This document shows positions 11,231 to 23,329 of a DNA stretch of 64,000 nt, piece by piece. The position numbers and the translations under genes are program-made. The stretch comes from Spongilla lacustris (lineage: Eukaryota; Porifera; Demospongiae; Spongillida; Spongillidae). The number at the start of each line of letters is the position of its first letter. Within the stretch, counting starts at the first letter, position 1. The notes beneath the pieces were generated by a model. That model made no database searches and was not told the DNA's origin. It saw only the letters and a list, made by a program, of their open reading frames with translations. The stretch covers positions 4,884,220-4,948,219 of the forward strand of contig OX442435.1 of assembly GCA_949361645.1 (NCBI GenBank), in the 5' to 3' direction.

Positions 11231-12240
11231 ATTTTTAAACACATGTACTAAGTACAATAAATCGGTCTGATTGTGAATCTGTAATTTATAGATTTATATC
11301 ATGAGCCACTCTTGTACTAAAATCAAGACAAAAAATTAAATTCTACCGCACTAATTTAGACATGTTACGTAACAATTATGTCTAATGTTTTAACCAATAG
11401 CCTAGCTCACGAGACGCATACAAAGCCGATGACGTATTACTAATGCTAAGTAATTGTAGCTCCCGTAAACACAGATTGAACACGCACCGCAGATGACCGA
11501 AAGCCATAGGGATGATGTCGGCTTCGTCCAAAGTGGCCGGTCCGCAATTACTAGTAGTTCACGACGGGAGACCGAGTCCCAACATGTCAATCATATATGC
11601 TCCGTCATGCATATATACCCATTCTTTCAATATTGGTGCAGCGTCCGTTGTGCACGTCACGCCACCAGCACTTTTTATGCCACTTTTCTATGCGGCAATT
11701 CATTATTGCCATCATCGCGCGGGCAACATATCGTAAAAGCAGAGATAATAAAAAGCGATACTTCCTATGATATATGCTATGACATTTGTACTTTCTCTTA
11801 GCCCCTTCGTAGTCAATCATCGACTCAATGTGATATGGGAGATGTAAACGATTGGCGGACCGGCAGCGTGGGCGTTTCTCTAGAGCCGAACTATTTCATG
11901 TCAAGATATCGAACTTCTTATAGGTTAATACATTTACCGTAGTGATCAGGTCGACGGGTCATGCTGCCCTTCCCCATCACTGAGTTACGTTTACAAATTG
12001 ACAATAACCACAAAGACCCTGCTGCTCTTCTTCTTCATCGGATGGCTATCAAAGTTACAAGCAAGTCTAGTGTCATATGATGAGCACCAAACAAAACAAC
12101 AAAAGATAAGTGCCTAAGTAGCATCATAGATACTTGATGGTAGCACATCTCCATGGAAACAGACATTTAAACAAATTCGCAGCTCCTGATATTGAAACCT
12201 AGAGGAAAAAAGTGACGGTTATGCATCACTTGCTTATGCT
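11231..12240. other. No gene recognised
   Basis: About 1 kb of mixed-composition sequence. Several open frames of 60-100 codons occur around 11400-11820 on both strands, but none resembles a known family or shows joined splice sites. Confidence 0.35.
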
Positions 12241-12276
12241 TGCCCAACAGGCCCCTGTCATTACCCCCCCCCCCTA

Positions 12277-12277
<1 letters not shown>

Positions 12278-12331
<54 letters not shown>
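12278..12331. repeat. (CA)n microsatellite
   Basis: About 27 uninterrupted CA dinucleotides, preceded by a run of C. Confidence 0.98.
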
Positions 12332-12333
<2 letters not shown>

Positions 12334-13130
12334 TCTGCACATTACAGTTTACAAATAGAAAGGAGTACAGTGTAGGTGGTACGGAGATCAAGAGGAAAGG
12401 CACATGAACCTTAACCTTCAGTACTCACGATAAGTCTAAGTAGATACCATTCAGCCCCGGATCAAGCATAGCCTTGGGGGTGGGGGCCAGCTGCCCCCCC
12501 CCCCCCCCCCCCCCCCAGCCACACACGCTTCCATTGATGATTACAAATACCTGCGTGTAGATTACATGTTGTGTCATACATAAAAAAAAGTCCGAATACT
12601 TGCTGACAAATGTCAACAAAGCAGTGGAGCACAACAGGGCATGTACAAATGTAACCCTTCTACTGCATCCCCTCCTCCCCCCAGTTTTGTGCGCCCTCTG
12701 GTAAAACAAATTTCATGTAGGTCCAGGATAGTCCTACATGTACATAAGTACATGCCAGTAGTTAGATAGATGTACACATGTACATGTAGGTCTTGTAGAG
12801 GTACATAAAAGTCCAGGATAGGCCTACATACAGAGTATGTTTATTTTATGTCTAACATCAGATAAGGTTGTGGGTTCCTTTCATGTTTAATTATATTCAC
12901 AGCACAGAAGGGCAGATCTTACATGTACATGTACATGTAGTTTGAAGGGAATACATGTAGACAAAAGACACAAGTAATTTTCAGTACTCAGGTAGGTACA
13001 TGTAGGTCTATGTAGGTCCATGTAAGCGTTCATGCAGGGTATAGGTCTATGTGGGTCCATGTAGGGTTCATGCAGGGTACTGATGATACAACTTATGCAA
13101 GAATCAAAATTGCATACATGTATGCGTGCA
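12332..13130. other. Unassigned; homopolymer and TACATGTA-rich sequence
   Basis: A poly-C tract of about 23 lies at 12495-12517, next to CAGCCCCGGATCAAGCATAG, which looks like a decayed hAT-type end. From 12740 to 13130 the words TACATGTA, GTACATGT and TAGGTCTATG recur as degenerate short repeats. No coding signal seen. Confidence 0.5.
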
Positions 13131-13169
13131 TGTAATTTACAACACTTTAAAGTCTTCAGCCATACAAAC

Positions 13170-15400
13170 TAAATCAAACGAAAACTCCAAACATACTGTG
13201 ACGGCTGGCATTACGACCCACAAATTCTTTGGCTACACTTTGAATATCAAGCAAATCCGTTTGATCTTGGTGGATGTGCAGTATCATGCACCAGTTCAGT
13301 CTTGCTTGATTCATAATACTCCGGAGCCATGTCTTCAAGCGTCGAAGGGCACTGAACGACCTTTCACTAATTGCATTGGTAGCAGGCATCACTAGAATTA
13401 TTTTTGTGAGCTTGATGACTTCAGTGTATAACTCATGCTCTACTGAATTAAGAGACTGCAGGAATGCCACAATACCTTTTTGTTTGGCACATCCATTCAG
13501 ATCCCTTACCTCAAGTCCAACATTAGAAAGCTGCGTAGCCAAACGTTCTTGGTGAAAGTCGTCAGCATACAACTGCAAAACATCACTTTAATCTTGTAAC
13601 TTAGAATTAGCATTGCACAGCACAATTTGCAAAGCACCTTATAGCCATCTTGATCAAAGTGATGCGTTATTGCATTTTATTACATGATCTAAGACCTCGT
13701 AGTATGTCTTCCTGTAAACTTCATCAATCGATGTTTGCATCTCTGGAATTGTGGATCCCACTTGCAATTTCCTAGGTACCTTTTGCTGGCGACGAAGAGT
13801 TGGCTCTTCGATCCCACAGTGCTGTGTTTTCCTATTTCCAGAAGGCAATGAAAGATTAATCTGATCTCATGGTCTCATATGAGTTTTCAGTGTCATTCTC
13901 ATAACACTTTGGCCACCACAAGCTGACTCGGATGAGCCTTGCAATGTTTTAGATAGGTTGTCTGCCATTTTGAATAAAATACGCTCCAACTCTAATCCAA
14001 ATAAGAAGTCAAAAAATTCCATTTGTTTAGCTACACCACCTATACGAGCCCGGGCTTCACTATCTTTGGTCACTTCTTTGGCCTGAATCCAAGTTTCACC
14101 CCGGGCTTCGTAATTCTCTGCAATTGCAGTCAAAGCAGCAGCATTAACAGTCCAACGGGTTGGAGCTAGCAGTCGTATGCCTGGTGAATCTAAAGAAATG
14201 TCATGTTTGACCTTTTCAAAAATCACTTGCTTCCGCGGAGATTTTTTGATCAGCTTTGTCATTTCTTCAATAGTGTCTAATGTATCATGGAGGATTACAT
14301 TTGCCTTTACTGCATCTTGAACAGCTAAGTTCAGAGCATGGCCATAGCAATGGGTATACAAAGTTCTATGCTTTTTTTGAAGAATAGTAGTTGATGCACC
14401 TGTTTTACAGCCTGCCTTTGAACTAGCCCCATCGTAGCACTGCCCATGACAATTCTGAAGTGAAAGGGATAACCTCAGCAAAATGTCTTCTATCTTTGAG
14501 ATGATTCTTTCTGCAGAGATAGAGTCCATGCTGTGCAAACCAATGAATTCTTCATGGCAGTTAGGTGGATCATCAACAAACCGAATGCAGAACACCAGTT
14601 GTTCAACGTTAGATGTATCAGTCATCTCATCAACCATTATAGAGAAATATCTATCTGTTAGCCTTTCAGTAATACCACGAAGTACAGTCAGAGACTTGTA
14701 AATCGATCCTGTGACTTCTCAAGCCATGCTTCAAGGTCTGGTATTTCTTTTTTGAGAAGCAGGAGCTGCATAAAGTTACTGTTTATCTCTGCACTGCCAG
14801 AACTATCGCCTCGGGATGCTCCACACAAAGGAAGCCCTTGAAGTGCATGAAAGCGAACTGTTGATACAATTGCGAGCAGACATTTGCGGTTCTGAGCTTG
14901 TTTTCCTTTATAATCTTTACTCATTTGGAAACCTACATCCATAGAAGCTTTAGAGGCTGTAAGAACCATGCTAACAGCATTTCGATGTGATGCAGATTGG
15001 TAGTGTTTATTGAATCTATCGACAGCTTTCTTCCAGTTGGTGAAGCCAGTATGACTAAATAAGCTATCCATATAGCCAGTCATGGCATTTTGTGTTGAAC
15101 AGCACTTAGCGCAATAGAAACAAAGAACAGCGTCTTCCTCTAGAATGTAATGCAACCATGGATAATTTTCGTACCAAGTTGTTGAGAATCCCTCCGTTCA
15201 GTCGGTTGTGGACCAAAAACTCTCTTTGGAAAGTTTATTTTTGGCTGGTTGGGCTTAGGAGGATGAATTCGAACACGGGCCAGTGATGTAAATTCAGTAA
15301 CTACAGACTACATATGTATCTCTCGATCAACCGCTACAGCTGTAAGTGGTTAATTCTATTTTAATATTTTTTTCTCAAGTAAATCTTGGGGGGGCTCAAG

Positions 15401-15436
<36 letters not shown>

Positions 15437-15437
15437 T
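13170..15437 (-). pseudogene. hAT-type transposase pseudogene (TTF finger, DUF4371-like core, dimerisation domain)
   Basis: Reading the minus strand from 15250 down, blocks appear in the order of a TTF/ZMYM-like hAT transposase. First come INFPKRVFGPQP and WYENYPWLHYILEEDAVLCF, followed by a CxxC finger (15155-14688). Then comes the catalytic core with SLQNCHGQCYDGASS and LLAPTRWTVNA (14637-13867), a linker EEPTLRRQQKVPRK (13848-13654), and the C-terminal dimerisation helix region ATNAISERSFSALRRLKTWL (13578-13174). A live enzyme would cut and paste its own element. Here at least four frame breaks separate the blocks. A poly-C tract of about 40 at 15398-15437 marks the 5' end of the element. 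No target duplication could be fixed. Confidence 0.85.
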
Positions 15438-15706
15438 TATCTATGGCCTTGCCGTCGTCCGCATCTACAATTTGCCCATTATTTGAATACATTTTTATGA
15501 CAATATCCAGATACGTGTTTAGGATATTACATGTATGATATATAATTACTTCTAAACGTTAACGTCACTGTTGTTACTATTTATATATATGTGAGAACGA
15601 GATCAGATGCATGTACGGGCAGTAATTCGAACTAGGCAACAGATCTCCCTCTTCACAAGTCATGACGACGGACAGCTCCAGTTACAAATTAAAGTTAGTT
15701 TGCTTA
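15438..15706. other. No gene recognised
   Basis: Short spacer between the poly-C end of the first hAT element and the Harbinger-like terminus at 15707. Confidence 0.4.
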
Positions 15707-16080
15707 TACCGCGTTTACACGACGATGGTACGGTACGGAACGGCTCAGCATGGTACGGTACGGAACGGTTATCGAGTAAAGTTTACACGCTATGTGGTAT
15801 AGAATGGTTTTTAAAAAGCAATTCCGTAATTAACTACAATCATTGCCAGAAATCAAAATGAATGCCTTGTTTACAACCTTCCGTGCAATCGAGAAAAGGA
15901 GGCATCAGATCCACAAAAGAAGGAGAGCGATTATTTTCTCGTAACATACGCAATATTATGGCAATGACAATTCAATACACCTCAAATGGCCTCAGTACCG
16001 ATCTTGTTGTACACCAATTGATTTTTTTCCCAGTTTTCCAGTTGCACTTGCATCGATTCCTCTCCCCAAATCCTTATCAC

Positions 16081-19079
16081 CAGTAGCGGATCCAGCATGG
16101 ACAGTTGGGGGGGGCTGAAAAGGGGAGGGGCTATATATCTGTAGACGGAGCCGTCCCGGGGAGGGTGCGGGAGGGGGTCACCCCTCCCGCCCAGCTAGGG
16201 GGTATGGGGGAGCGCTGTAAGCTCCCCCATTGGGGTCTGGGGCTCCGCCCCAGAATCCAGCGCTTTTTGCGTTGGAAAACCCTCCAAAACTACGCAAAAA
16301 CTGCAATGAAAGTATAATTACAGATCCAGCTTTTGTATTCTCCATGCGCCGCACCACCGTTCATTCATTTAGAAAATATGACAATGATAGCAAAATACAA
16401 TCTAAACGTTATTCGCGGTAATTAAATCAATTGTACTTTTCTATTGTGCCTTTGTGCGAATTTTGTTAGAGCTTCATCCAGATTAATAGGAATTTCCCGA
16501 TGGATGTGCAATAGTGCAAGACTATTTAACCTCTCCTCTCCCATAGTGATGCGGAGAAACGTTTTAATTCTACGCAGAGCAGAAAACGAGCGTTCTGCTT
16601 CACATGCATGATGTCACCGGGATAGTACACAACAACTGAAGTAGCGTGAAGGTGTTTGGGTAGGCTCTATTGTCACACTGATTCAATGCTGCTAAAGGGG
16701 TAGTTGGAAGGTCCTCTGGCTTCCATTTACAGAATTTCATCTTCCATGCATGAAGTTCAGCATCCAACGAAAGTGGTGCTGGCAAATCACTTTCGTACAT
16801 CTTAGCAAAGCTTTGAACATGAATATTCCAGTCATTTTTTTCTATCAAAACTTTGGGTACGAGGCACAATCCAAGAGCAGCTATATTTGCATGACTTGTA
16901 AACCTTTCACCTAGCTCATTAAGAAGGTGGTCGAGAAAAGGGATTGCGAGAGTTCTTCGATAGTACACCTCAGGAACATCAGCTTCAACATTACTACGTA
17001 GTGTTTGTGTTTTGCATCTTCGTGGTATTGATGGCTCTTCACAATCAGATTGCTGCACCAGTCTCACAGCTTGTTCATGCCATATTTGGTATCTTTCAAC
17101 AATGTTTTCCTTTACATCATTTAGCAATTCTTTCACTTCAGCCACCATCTGAATGCCTTTAACAATATCCAATGACTCTAGTTGTAACAAAACAGTCAGT
17201 CCTTTGATATAGCACAAAGTATTGAAAACAACCACTAAAGAAATTACAAAGGAAAACTTTTCAATACACCCAAGTAAACCAGTTGCACTTTGAATTGTTT
17301 CTCTATTCCACTTCACTGAATCTTCCATCATCGATATATCTCGAAGAGATTGTATGATTGCAGGATATAAGTCAACAAACACCTCTAAGGCATTGTGACG
17401 CTCAATCCAACGCGTTCTGCACAAGGATTTAATTTTCACCTTCTTGGTATCAGGCATTGTTGCTTCAATCACCTCAGTCAGCTTATCTTGACGTTTGCCG
17501 TGCTCAAAAAACTTATGCACCTCACTGACACTGCCCATCATGTTCCTTACCAGCACATCAGAACATGAACTAGCAATAGATAGGTTCAGAACATGACTGC
17601 AACAATGAACGAAGATGGCAAGTGGATGTCTTTGAAGGATGATACTGCTTGCACCCTGAACACTGCCTGCCATAGCTCCACTTCCATCATACCCCTGTCC
17701 CCGCAAATGATCCAAATTTAGACCCAGTTCTCTGAGCTCTTCTAGAAGTGATTCTGCTATTGCAGCACCAGTCATTATTCTATGCAACTCTTTGAATGCA
17801 ACAAAACTTTCTTTTATCGTATAGCGACAGTCATCTTTCAGTTTGTGCACGTAACGCAAAACCACTGATATTTGCTCAATAGATTCAGCATCCTGGACTT
17901 CGTCTGCAATTATGGCGTAGTATTTTCCTGCTTTAACCTCTGCTATAATGGTCTCCTTAATCATGTCTCCAAATACATCGAGGATGTCATTTTGTATTGT
18001 CTTAGAGCGGTACATAGAATTTCTGGCGCACTCCTTAAAATGCAATGAAAGATCATTATCTCCAGCATTGCAGCAGAATTGTAATAGGGCCTGAAAGTTT
18101 CCTGGGTTGTTACATTGGTCATCCAGGTGCATCGAATCATCACTGTGTCCCCGTAGTGCTATTCCCTGTCGACCACAGAACTGCACAGTGTCCATAATAG
18201 ATTTTAGTACCTTCCTATTTCGTTGCACCTGTATGGAGTATGTTTCATTCAGAGAATTAGCAATACGCTTTCCTTCCATCACATCAATAAGTGCTACAGC
18301 TTTTACACTGGCATCTCGGTGGTATTGTGCAATGTCATGCAATTGGAGAGTCTCAAGAGCCTTTTTAAACCTCACCATTGGTGATCTTACCAACACTCCG
18401 AGGCTAGAATTGTCAAATGCAAACACAAAGCAATACGCACAATAGCCATCGTTTTCCATCCTGCTATATGTCAGCCAAGGGTACTTCAGGAACCAAGAGC
18501 TTTGGAATGACCTCATTTGCTTACCTTCTTGTGATGCAGGAAATACGACGTTCTCTGGTTGATATAAATGCGACACAATTCGATATTTTTCCTCATCAGT
18601 CGCAGAGCCATCATGAATACGCAGCTTCAACAAACCACAGTCAGGCGTGTCCCGTGGTCCAACCATTGGCAGTCGCAAAGGGGCCTGATGACCTACCACA
18701 ACTTCTGATATTCCGACTGCCTCATCAAAATGGTCATCCAGGGAGCCTGGATTCCCAGCAACCTCAAAGGAACCCTCCAATAATGTGTCATCCAGGACCA
18801 CGGCCGACACGGATGATTCATTGCTAACGACACTGACAGACGCCGATTGCGACGTGCCCAATCGCGAAAAGTGGTCGAATAGAGACTCGGACCCTCTGTA
18901 TATTTTGAATTTAGCCTTTTTAGATGGCCCTGCCATGCTCTCTGCCATCGATGAAACACACGCACGTGCACGTAATTAACAACTTGGTGAACAGCTGTAC
19001 TAATAGTATTATCACTTAAAACACCCATGAAAGTATGCTATGAATTTTTAATTTGAGGGGGGGGGGGGGGGGGGGGGGG
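16081..19079 (-). mobile_element. hAT transposon, nearly full length
   Basis: The left end is CAGTAGCGGATCCAGCATGG, followed by a GC-rich sub-terminal block (16100-16260) with self-complementary words GGGGGAGCGC/GCTCCCCC and GGGGTCTGGGGCTCCGCCCC. The same block recurs at 28690-28800 and 48876-49060, so a family of ends can be recognised. The right end has decayed into a poly-G tract of about 28 (19056-19083), where the expected matching terminus is no longer visible. One transposase gene fills the element on the minus strand. Confidence 0.75.
16422..18948 (-). pseudogene. hAT transposase with one frameshift near the C-terminus
   Basis: A 782-codon frame starts at MAESMAGPSKKAKF (18948). The TTF-type finger region has SSWFLKYPWLTYSRMENDGY, then CAYC at residues 170-173. 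Catalytic-core features are ADEVQD (D349), QGYDGSGAM (D421) and CRTRWIERHNALE (W514). The frame stops at 16600 within the dimerisation domain, right after TIPVTSC. Four extra bases, ATGT at about 16604, put the next block (EAERSFSALRRIKTFL) in another frame, which then stays open to TAA at 16422. Apart from this single break the gene is intact, so it is a young copy. In a working element this protein is a nuclear cut-and-paste transposase. Confidence 0.9.
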
Positions 19080-19330
19080 CATTCACCCGTTTGTTTCGTC
19101 CAATCCACCATTTTAATACAATGGAAACCAGTTCTACGCATGCTCAATTGCTATCATATCCCGATCGACCACAATCGAGTCGTGCAGAGCCGGGTAGCCC
19201 GGTTATTGCAACCGTGCTGGCTCGGCACGGTTTTGACAGGGTTTACACGTCAAATTTTAACCGAACCGTACCGTGCCGAGCCGTAGCGTATCGTGCTGGC
19301 ACGGAAAAATTGTGTCGTGTAAACGGGGTA

Positions 19331-20109
19331 TTAGTGCATTTTGAACGAGCTGGTTTCTTGCATCAATCTCTCTGAGCTGATATTGCCGCGATCGCACTTA
19401 GGCCTACTTATAATTAGTTACTCGTATTTTCAAAACTCACGATGGTGAAATAGAGGCTGCATGGCCAGCTAGTGGTGCATAAACTTTATCTGTAGTTCTA
19501 CTCATTTGGCATCGAGTACGATTTGTAGGTAGACCTCAGCATGGCCAGGCTAACTTAGGTCAGGACACACCCACCTTAGTATGTGGTTAGGCCAAGCAGT
19601 TTAGGCCTATGTAGGTAGCTGTGGTTGTGTGCTGAGTGCATCTGGTGTGATGTGGGTAGCTGTGGATGCATGCTGTACTGACCTGGTGTAATGTGGGTAG
19701 TTGTAGGAGGCTGGTTGTGATGGGGAAGCTATGGTTGTGTGCCTCATGAGGGCATCTGGTGTGATGGGGGTAGCTGTAGGAGGGTCTCTGGTGTGATATG
19801 TACATTTAGGTGGTTCAGTGAGCAGAAAACCTGAATAACTAGGTATTCGGCTGGCAATTTGTCAAAACCTATTCGGAAAAATTGATTTTCTTTTTTCAAG
19901 TATTTGCAAAAATCGATTTTCAGATCCAGAAAAACCTGAAAAATCGATTAGTGTTTTAAAGGTATTCAGAAAAATCGATTTTCATTATTCAGGGGAGGTT
20001 ACACACCCTAGTTGGGATCATATAAAGCAAGCAATGGTGAAGTACTAAGTAATCCTTGAAAGCTCTTTGCTGGTCCATTCCCCACACCCACAAACTTTTT
20101 TTCTCTTAG
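19331..20109. repeat. Unassigned sequence with two degenerate tandem arrays
   Basis: At 19615-19800 a GT-rich minisatellite repeats CATCTGGTGTGATGTGGGTAG with variation. At 19825-20000 the motif AAAAATCGATTTTC recurs four to five times. No gene seen. Confidence 0.6.
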
Positions 20110-20116
20110 CAGGTCC

Positions 20117-21250
20117 CTAGGTGGGGGGGTTTTTCTGGGCAATATGAGGTGAGAATTTACTCAACTGGTTAACTATCCCAAGAAACCATCTAATATCTCC
20201 AACTTCCTTTGGTTCTGGAAACTGCGTGATAGCCTTAATCTTTTCTGGATCTGGATTGATCCCCTTATTGCACACAACATGGCCCAGAAATTGTATCTCT
20301 GTCATAAAAAATTCAGACTTACTTGCATTCAGTGTAAGTCCAGCTAAATGTAGACGTTGGAGACCTTGATCTAATCTTGTGTCGTGTACCACCTGTGTTA
20401 TGCTGAAGACTGCAATGTCATCAATTAAACACACCACTACATCCATATCACCAAGAATCATAGACATTCACTTCTGGAACAATTCAGGGGCAGTTGTTAT
20501 GCCAAATGGCAAGTGATTTAAGCAGAAATGCCCAAATGGAATTATAAATGTTGTCAACAAGGCTGAATCATGAGCCAACGGGATCTGCCAAAACCCTGAA
20601 TTGGCATCTGAACAATTGTGCTCCAGTGGGTTGCATTAAAAAGATTTGGTCAACAACTGGCAGAGAGTGATTCTCTCTATACACATTGTCATTTAGCTTG
20701 GTGAGATCAACACAAAATCTGACATCCCCATTTGCGTTCGGTACTACTACCATCCCTGCAAACTAATTGGTTGGTTTTTCTACACTTGATATATATTACC
20801 CCCAAGTTCTTCCATCCGTTTCAACTCCGCTTTGACTTTAGGTAATAAAGGTGTGGCTACCCTTCGTGGTGTTGTGATAGCAAATGGTGTGGCTCCCTCT
20901 TTCATCTGTATCTTGTATTCAGGTCCCAGTAATCCTAATCCTTTGAACAACTTGGGATATTTCTGTTGCACTGCTATGTGCCCACAAAGTTAACTCGCCA
21001 TAAGAGGCCTAGAGATTTGATAGCTAGTCTTCCAAGTCGTGGTATTTGCAGTTCGGGAAGGATATATATCTCTTGCTTGACTTTTTTTCTTCCATGCTTT
21101 AAGGTTCCTAAGAAATAGCCCCTCACCAACAATTTCTGATTTCCTGGCCCATACAGAATCATTTATGGATGGCGAAGTGCCATGTTCTTAAACTGTTTGT
21201 ACACACTTAGAAGAACTACTGTTACATCAGCACCAGTGTCAAGCTAGAAA
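20117..21250 (-). pseudogene. Ty3/Gypsy pol remnant, copy B
   Basis: Minus-strand blocks in order are: protease (a damaged LDTGAD region near 21245-21210); the pre-RT linker with QQKYPKLFKGLGLLGPEYKI (20971-20780); fingers/palm with NGDVRFCVDLTKLNDNVYRE (20753-20568); and palm/thumb with DMDVVVCLIDDIAVFS and EIQFLGHVVCNKGINPDPEK (20467-20117). The catalytic YxDD box reads CLIDD. Frame changes occur between blocks. RNase H, integrase and LTRs are not visible, so this is an internal fragment rather than a whole element. Confidence 0.85.
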
Positions 21251-21285
21251 TGTGTTAGTGCATGGGAGGTGAGGTTACTGTACTT

Positions 21286-22500
21286 CTAGATCTTGGTCTG
21301 CTCTGCCTGGTTTGCTGCTGCATATACTTCAGAGTCTGTGATGGATAGATGGGAAGGGGCAAATGTACCTACACAGGTTGCATCCCAAACAAACAATTTG
21401 CCATTCCACCATGGTACCATGGTGATTCCATCGAGATGCTCACCATCTGCTCCATAAAGACCGGTGGGCTCTATTCGAGAAGGAACATTGGCAGAATACA
21501 AAGCCCTGTGCAGAATGTTATTCAGCATGGCATGGCGGAAGTGGCAGCCAGCACTAAAACAACAACTGAGCCCATGCATGCCCAAGTGAGCCCACATTTG
21601 ATCCACAGTGATGGCAAAGGTGAGGGATGCAAAGTGGGGCCCCCAGATGAAAGCCAATGGCTATGTGGATAGTGTTGCCATCCATGTAAAGGCCCAGGGA
21701 TGTAACTGGTAAGGTGTGCAACCAGGCACCAGATTCCTTTTTAGAGGCAGACAAAAGCCTTGCCTTGGAGGGAAGATCAGGGGCAGTGACCAGGAGTTCA
21801 GCTGCAATGGAAGAAAGCCTCACTAGATCTCTTGATTTCTGTCGGTGTGAACTTGGGCCTGTGGGTCATTATGACCTTTGGACCATTGAGTGATGGCAGA
21901 ATCCCCAATTGGTGAGTGGTAGACTCCTGGAAACAAGGTGGTAGAATGGAAAAGGTGAGTTCTATACTACCCGCAAATGAGGCTAAGTACGTTTATGGAG
22001 CAAGGTGAACTGCACTCATTATCCCAAGGCCTCCGGACTATACAGGGAGTGAAGCTAGCAACCATGCACGATCATCTAGAAGGGTGTTTGTTATTGTACA
22101 TAATATGATCCGCAGTTCATAGTCATAAAGTTGGAGACTGGATGACAGAAAACAGGGTGATGTCCTTAACATGTACATTAATTTCGGAATCATAAATGCA
22201 TTACGGAGCAGTAAGAGGCTGTCATGAGTGCAAAGGTATTTCAATCTCTCCCCCATGACCTTCAAGTGGTCTGTCTTGTCTTGGGTGGACAAAGAAGTGG
22301 ATTCAGCATCTCCAAGAGGAGAACCCAAGAGTGTGGCATTCTGAGGTTCAACCACAAGGGCATAGGGCATTAGAGCAAAGATGGAAGACCTGGAAGAAAG
22401 ATAGTTGGTAATAATTTCTGACTATCTATGATTCAGAACAAGCCTCAGCTCTCCAGCCTCATATTCAATAAGAGCAACATCATGCTGAACATCTTCCAAT
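21286..22500 (-). pseudogene. Non-LTR RT and restriction-like endonuclease remnant, copy B
   Basis: Minus-strand frames at 22370-22038 (RT thumb: NAFMIPKLMYMLRTSPCFLS), 21823-21554 (GAWLHTLPVTSLGLYMDGNT and the start of a CCHC knuckle) and 21657-21286 (HGLSC, then HLDGITMVPWWNGKLFVWDA) match copy A. The knuckle followed by a PDG..WDA-like signature is what I recognise as the C-terminal endonuclease of R2/R4-like elements. The final Arg-Pro-Asp is degraded to His-Leu-Asp. The natural C-terminus is missing at the junction with Gypsy sequence but is preserved in the separate fragment at 44920-45345. Confidence 0.7.
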
Positions 22501-23329
22501 GTGCCTCCAACAGCTAAATCATGTATGTAGCCTATGCATAATTCTGACTTCAGGTAACAAAAAACATGGTGGATTGAGAGGCACAAAAGTAGAGATCCCA
22601 AAGGGTCTCCTTGATGAACTCATTCTGAAGAAAGGACCCCAGAAAAGAAGGGAAGGGGAGGAATACACAGTATGTGTAAAAGGAAACAGTGCTAGATTGG
22701 ATTCCTTCTCTAGTGCACCACTGACATGTTAATCTCCTAGAACAGGAATTGTAACTCATCAATTACAATATTTAAAATGGTTGAGAATTGCCAGTTCACT
22801 TCACCCTGGCCCCCCCCCTCCCCAAACCTCCATAAAAGTATAAGTTGTTGCAACAATATGTGGCACACATGACCCCATCAATGCTCTAGTGACTGTTTCA
22901 AATTACACTGATACACAAACAGTATATTAGTGTATGTTTTAAATATTAATATTCTATTGTGTTCTTTGAATCCATTGAAAAAATTCAAATGTACTTTGAG
23001 ACAGTGCCCTGAAGAATTGAAATTGATTGAAGTTACTGATAGAGCAAGGGAACCTATTAAAGAACAACCGACTTCCCTTGGCTGATGTGGACAGACTATG
23101 CTGGAGAGATATGTTCGATAGAAAATTTAATGGCGATTACAACTGTACTAACCAATGGAAATGTTTCATGAATCCTGGTACAGAAAACTCACTTTTTGGC
23201 AAACATACCCAAATGTATAGCAAATATACCTAATTAGGAACAACCACATCAAAGGGTTGTTATATAAACACACAGCTGCATGGGGTTTGCCACCCACTTA
23301 AAACGAAATTATGCACGGAGAGCTATGTA

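Larger units (their letters stand above)
15707..19330. mobile_element. Harbinger-like TIR element with TTA target duplication, split by a hAT insertion
   Basis: The left end TACCGCGTTTACACGACG and the right end, whose complement is TACCCCGTTTACACGACAC, are inverted. They are flanked by TTA on both sides (15704-15706; 19331-19333). A three-base TTA duplication is typical of PIF/Harbinger elements. Sub-terminal GGTACGG/CCGTACC words repeat at both ends (15728-15770; 19190-19290). Outside the nested hAT element (16081-19079) about 0.6 kb remains with no transposase, so this was a non-autonomous copy. Confidence 0.7.
20110..23329 (-). mobile_element. Composite retroelement repeat, copy B
   Basis: Second and longer copy of the repeat at 1-2953, extending about 245 bases further into Gypsy reverse transcriptase. 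It includes the noncoding right segment 22500-23329, with TATATAAACACAC at about 23263, which could be a promoter TATA. It is interrupted exactly after AGCTATGTA by the palindromic element at 23330. The near identity of the copies suggests a segmental or transpositional duplication after the two parent retroelements had already been fused. Confidence 0.85.

Noticed and set aside
10686..11251. Repetitive frames reading LIDPTGSLFVA or QRKVIRSDQLM
   Set aside because: Explained by the 33-base tandem array.
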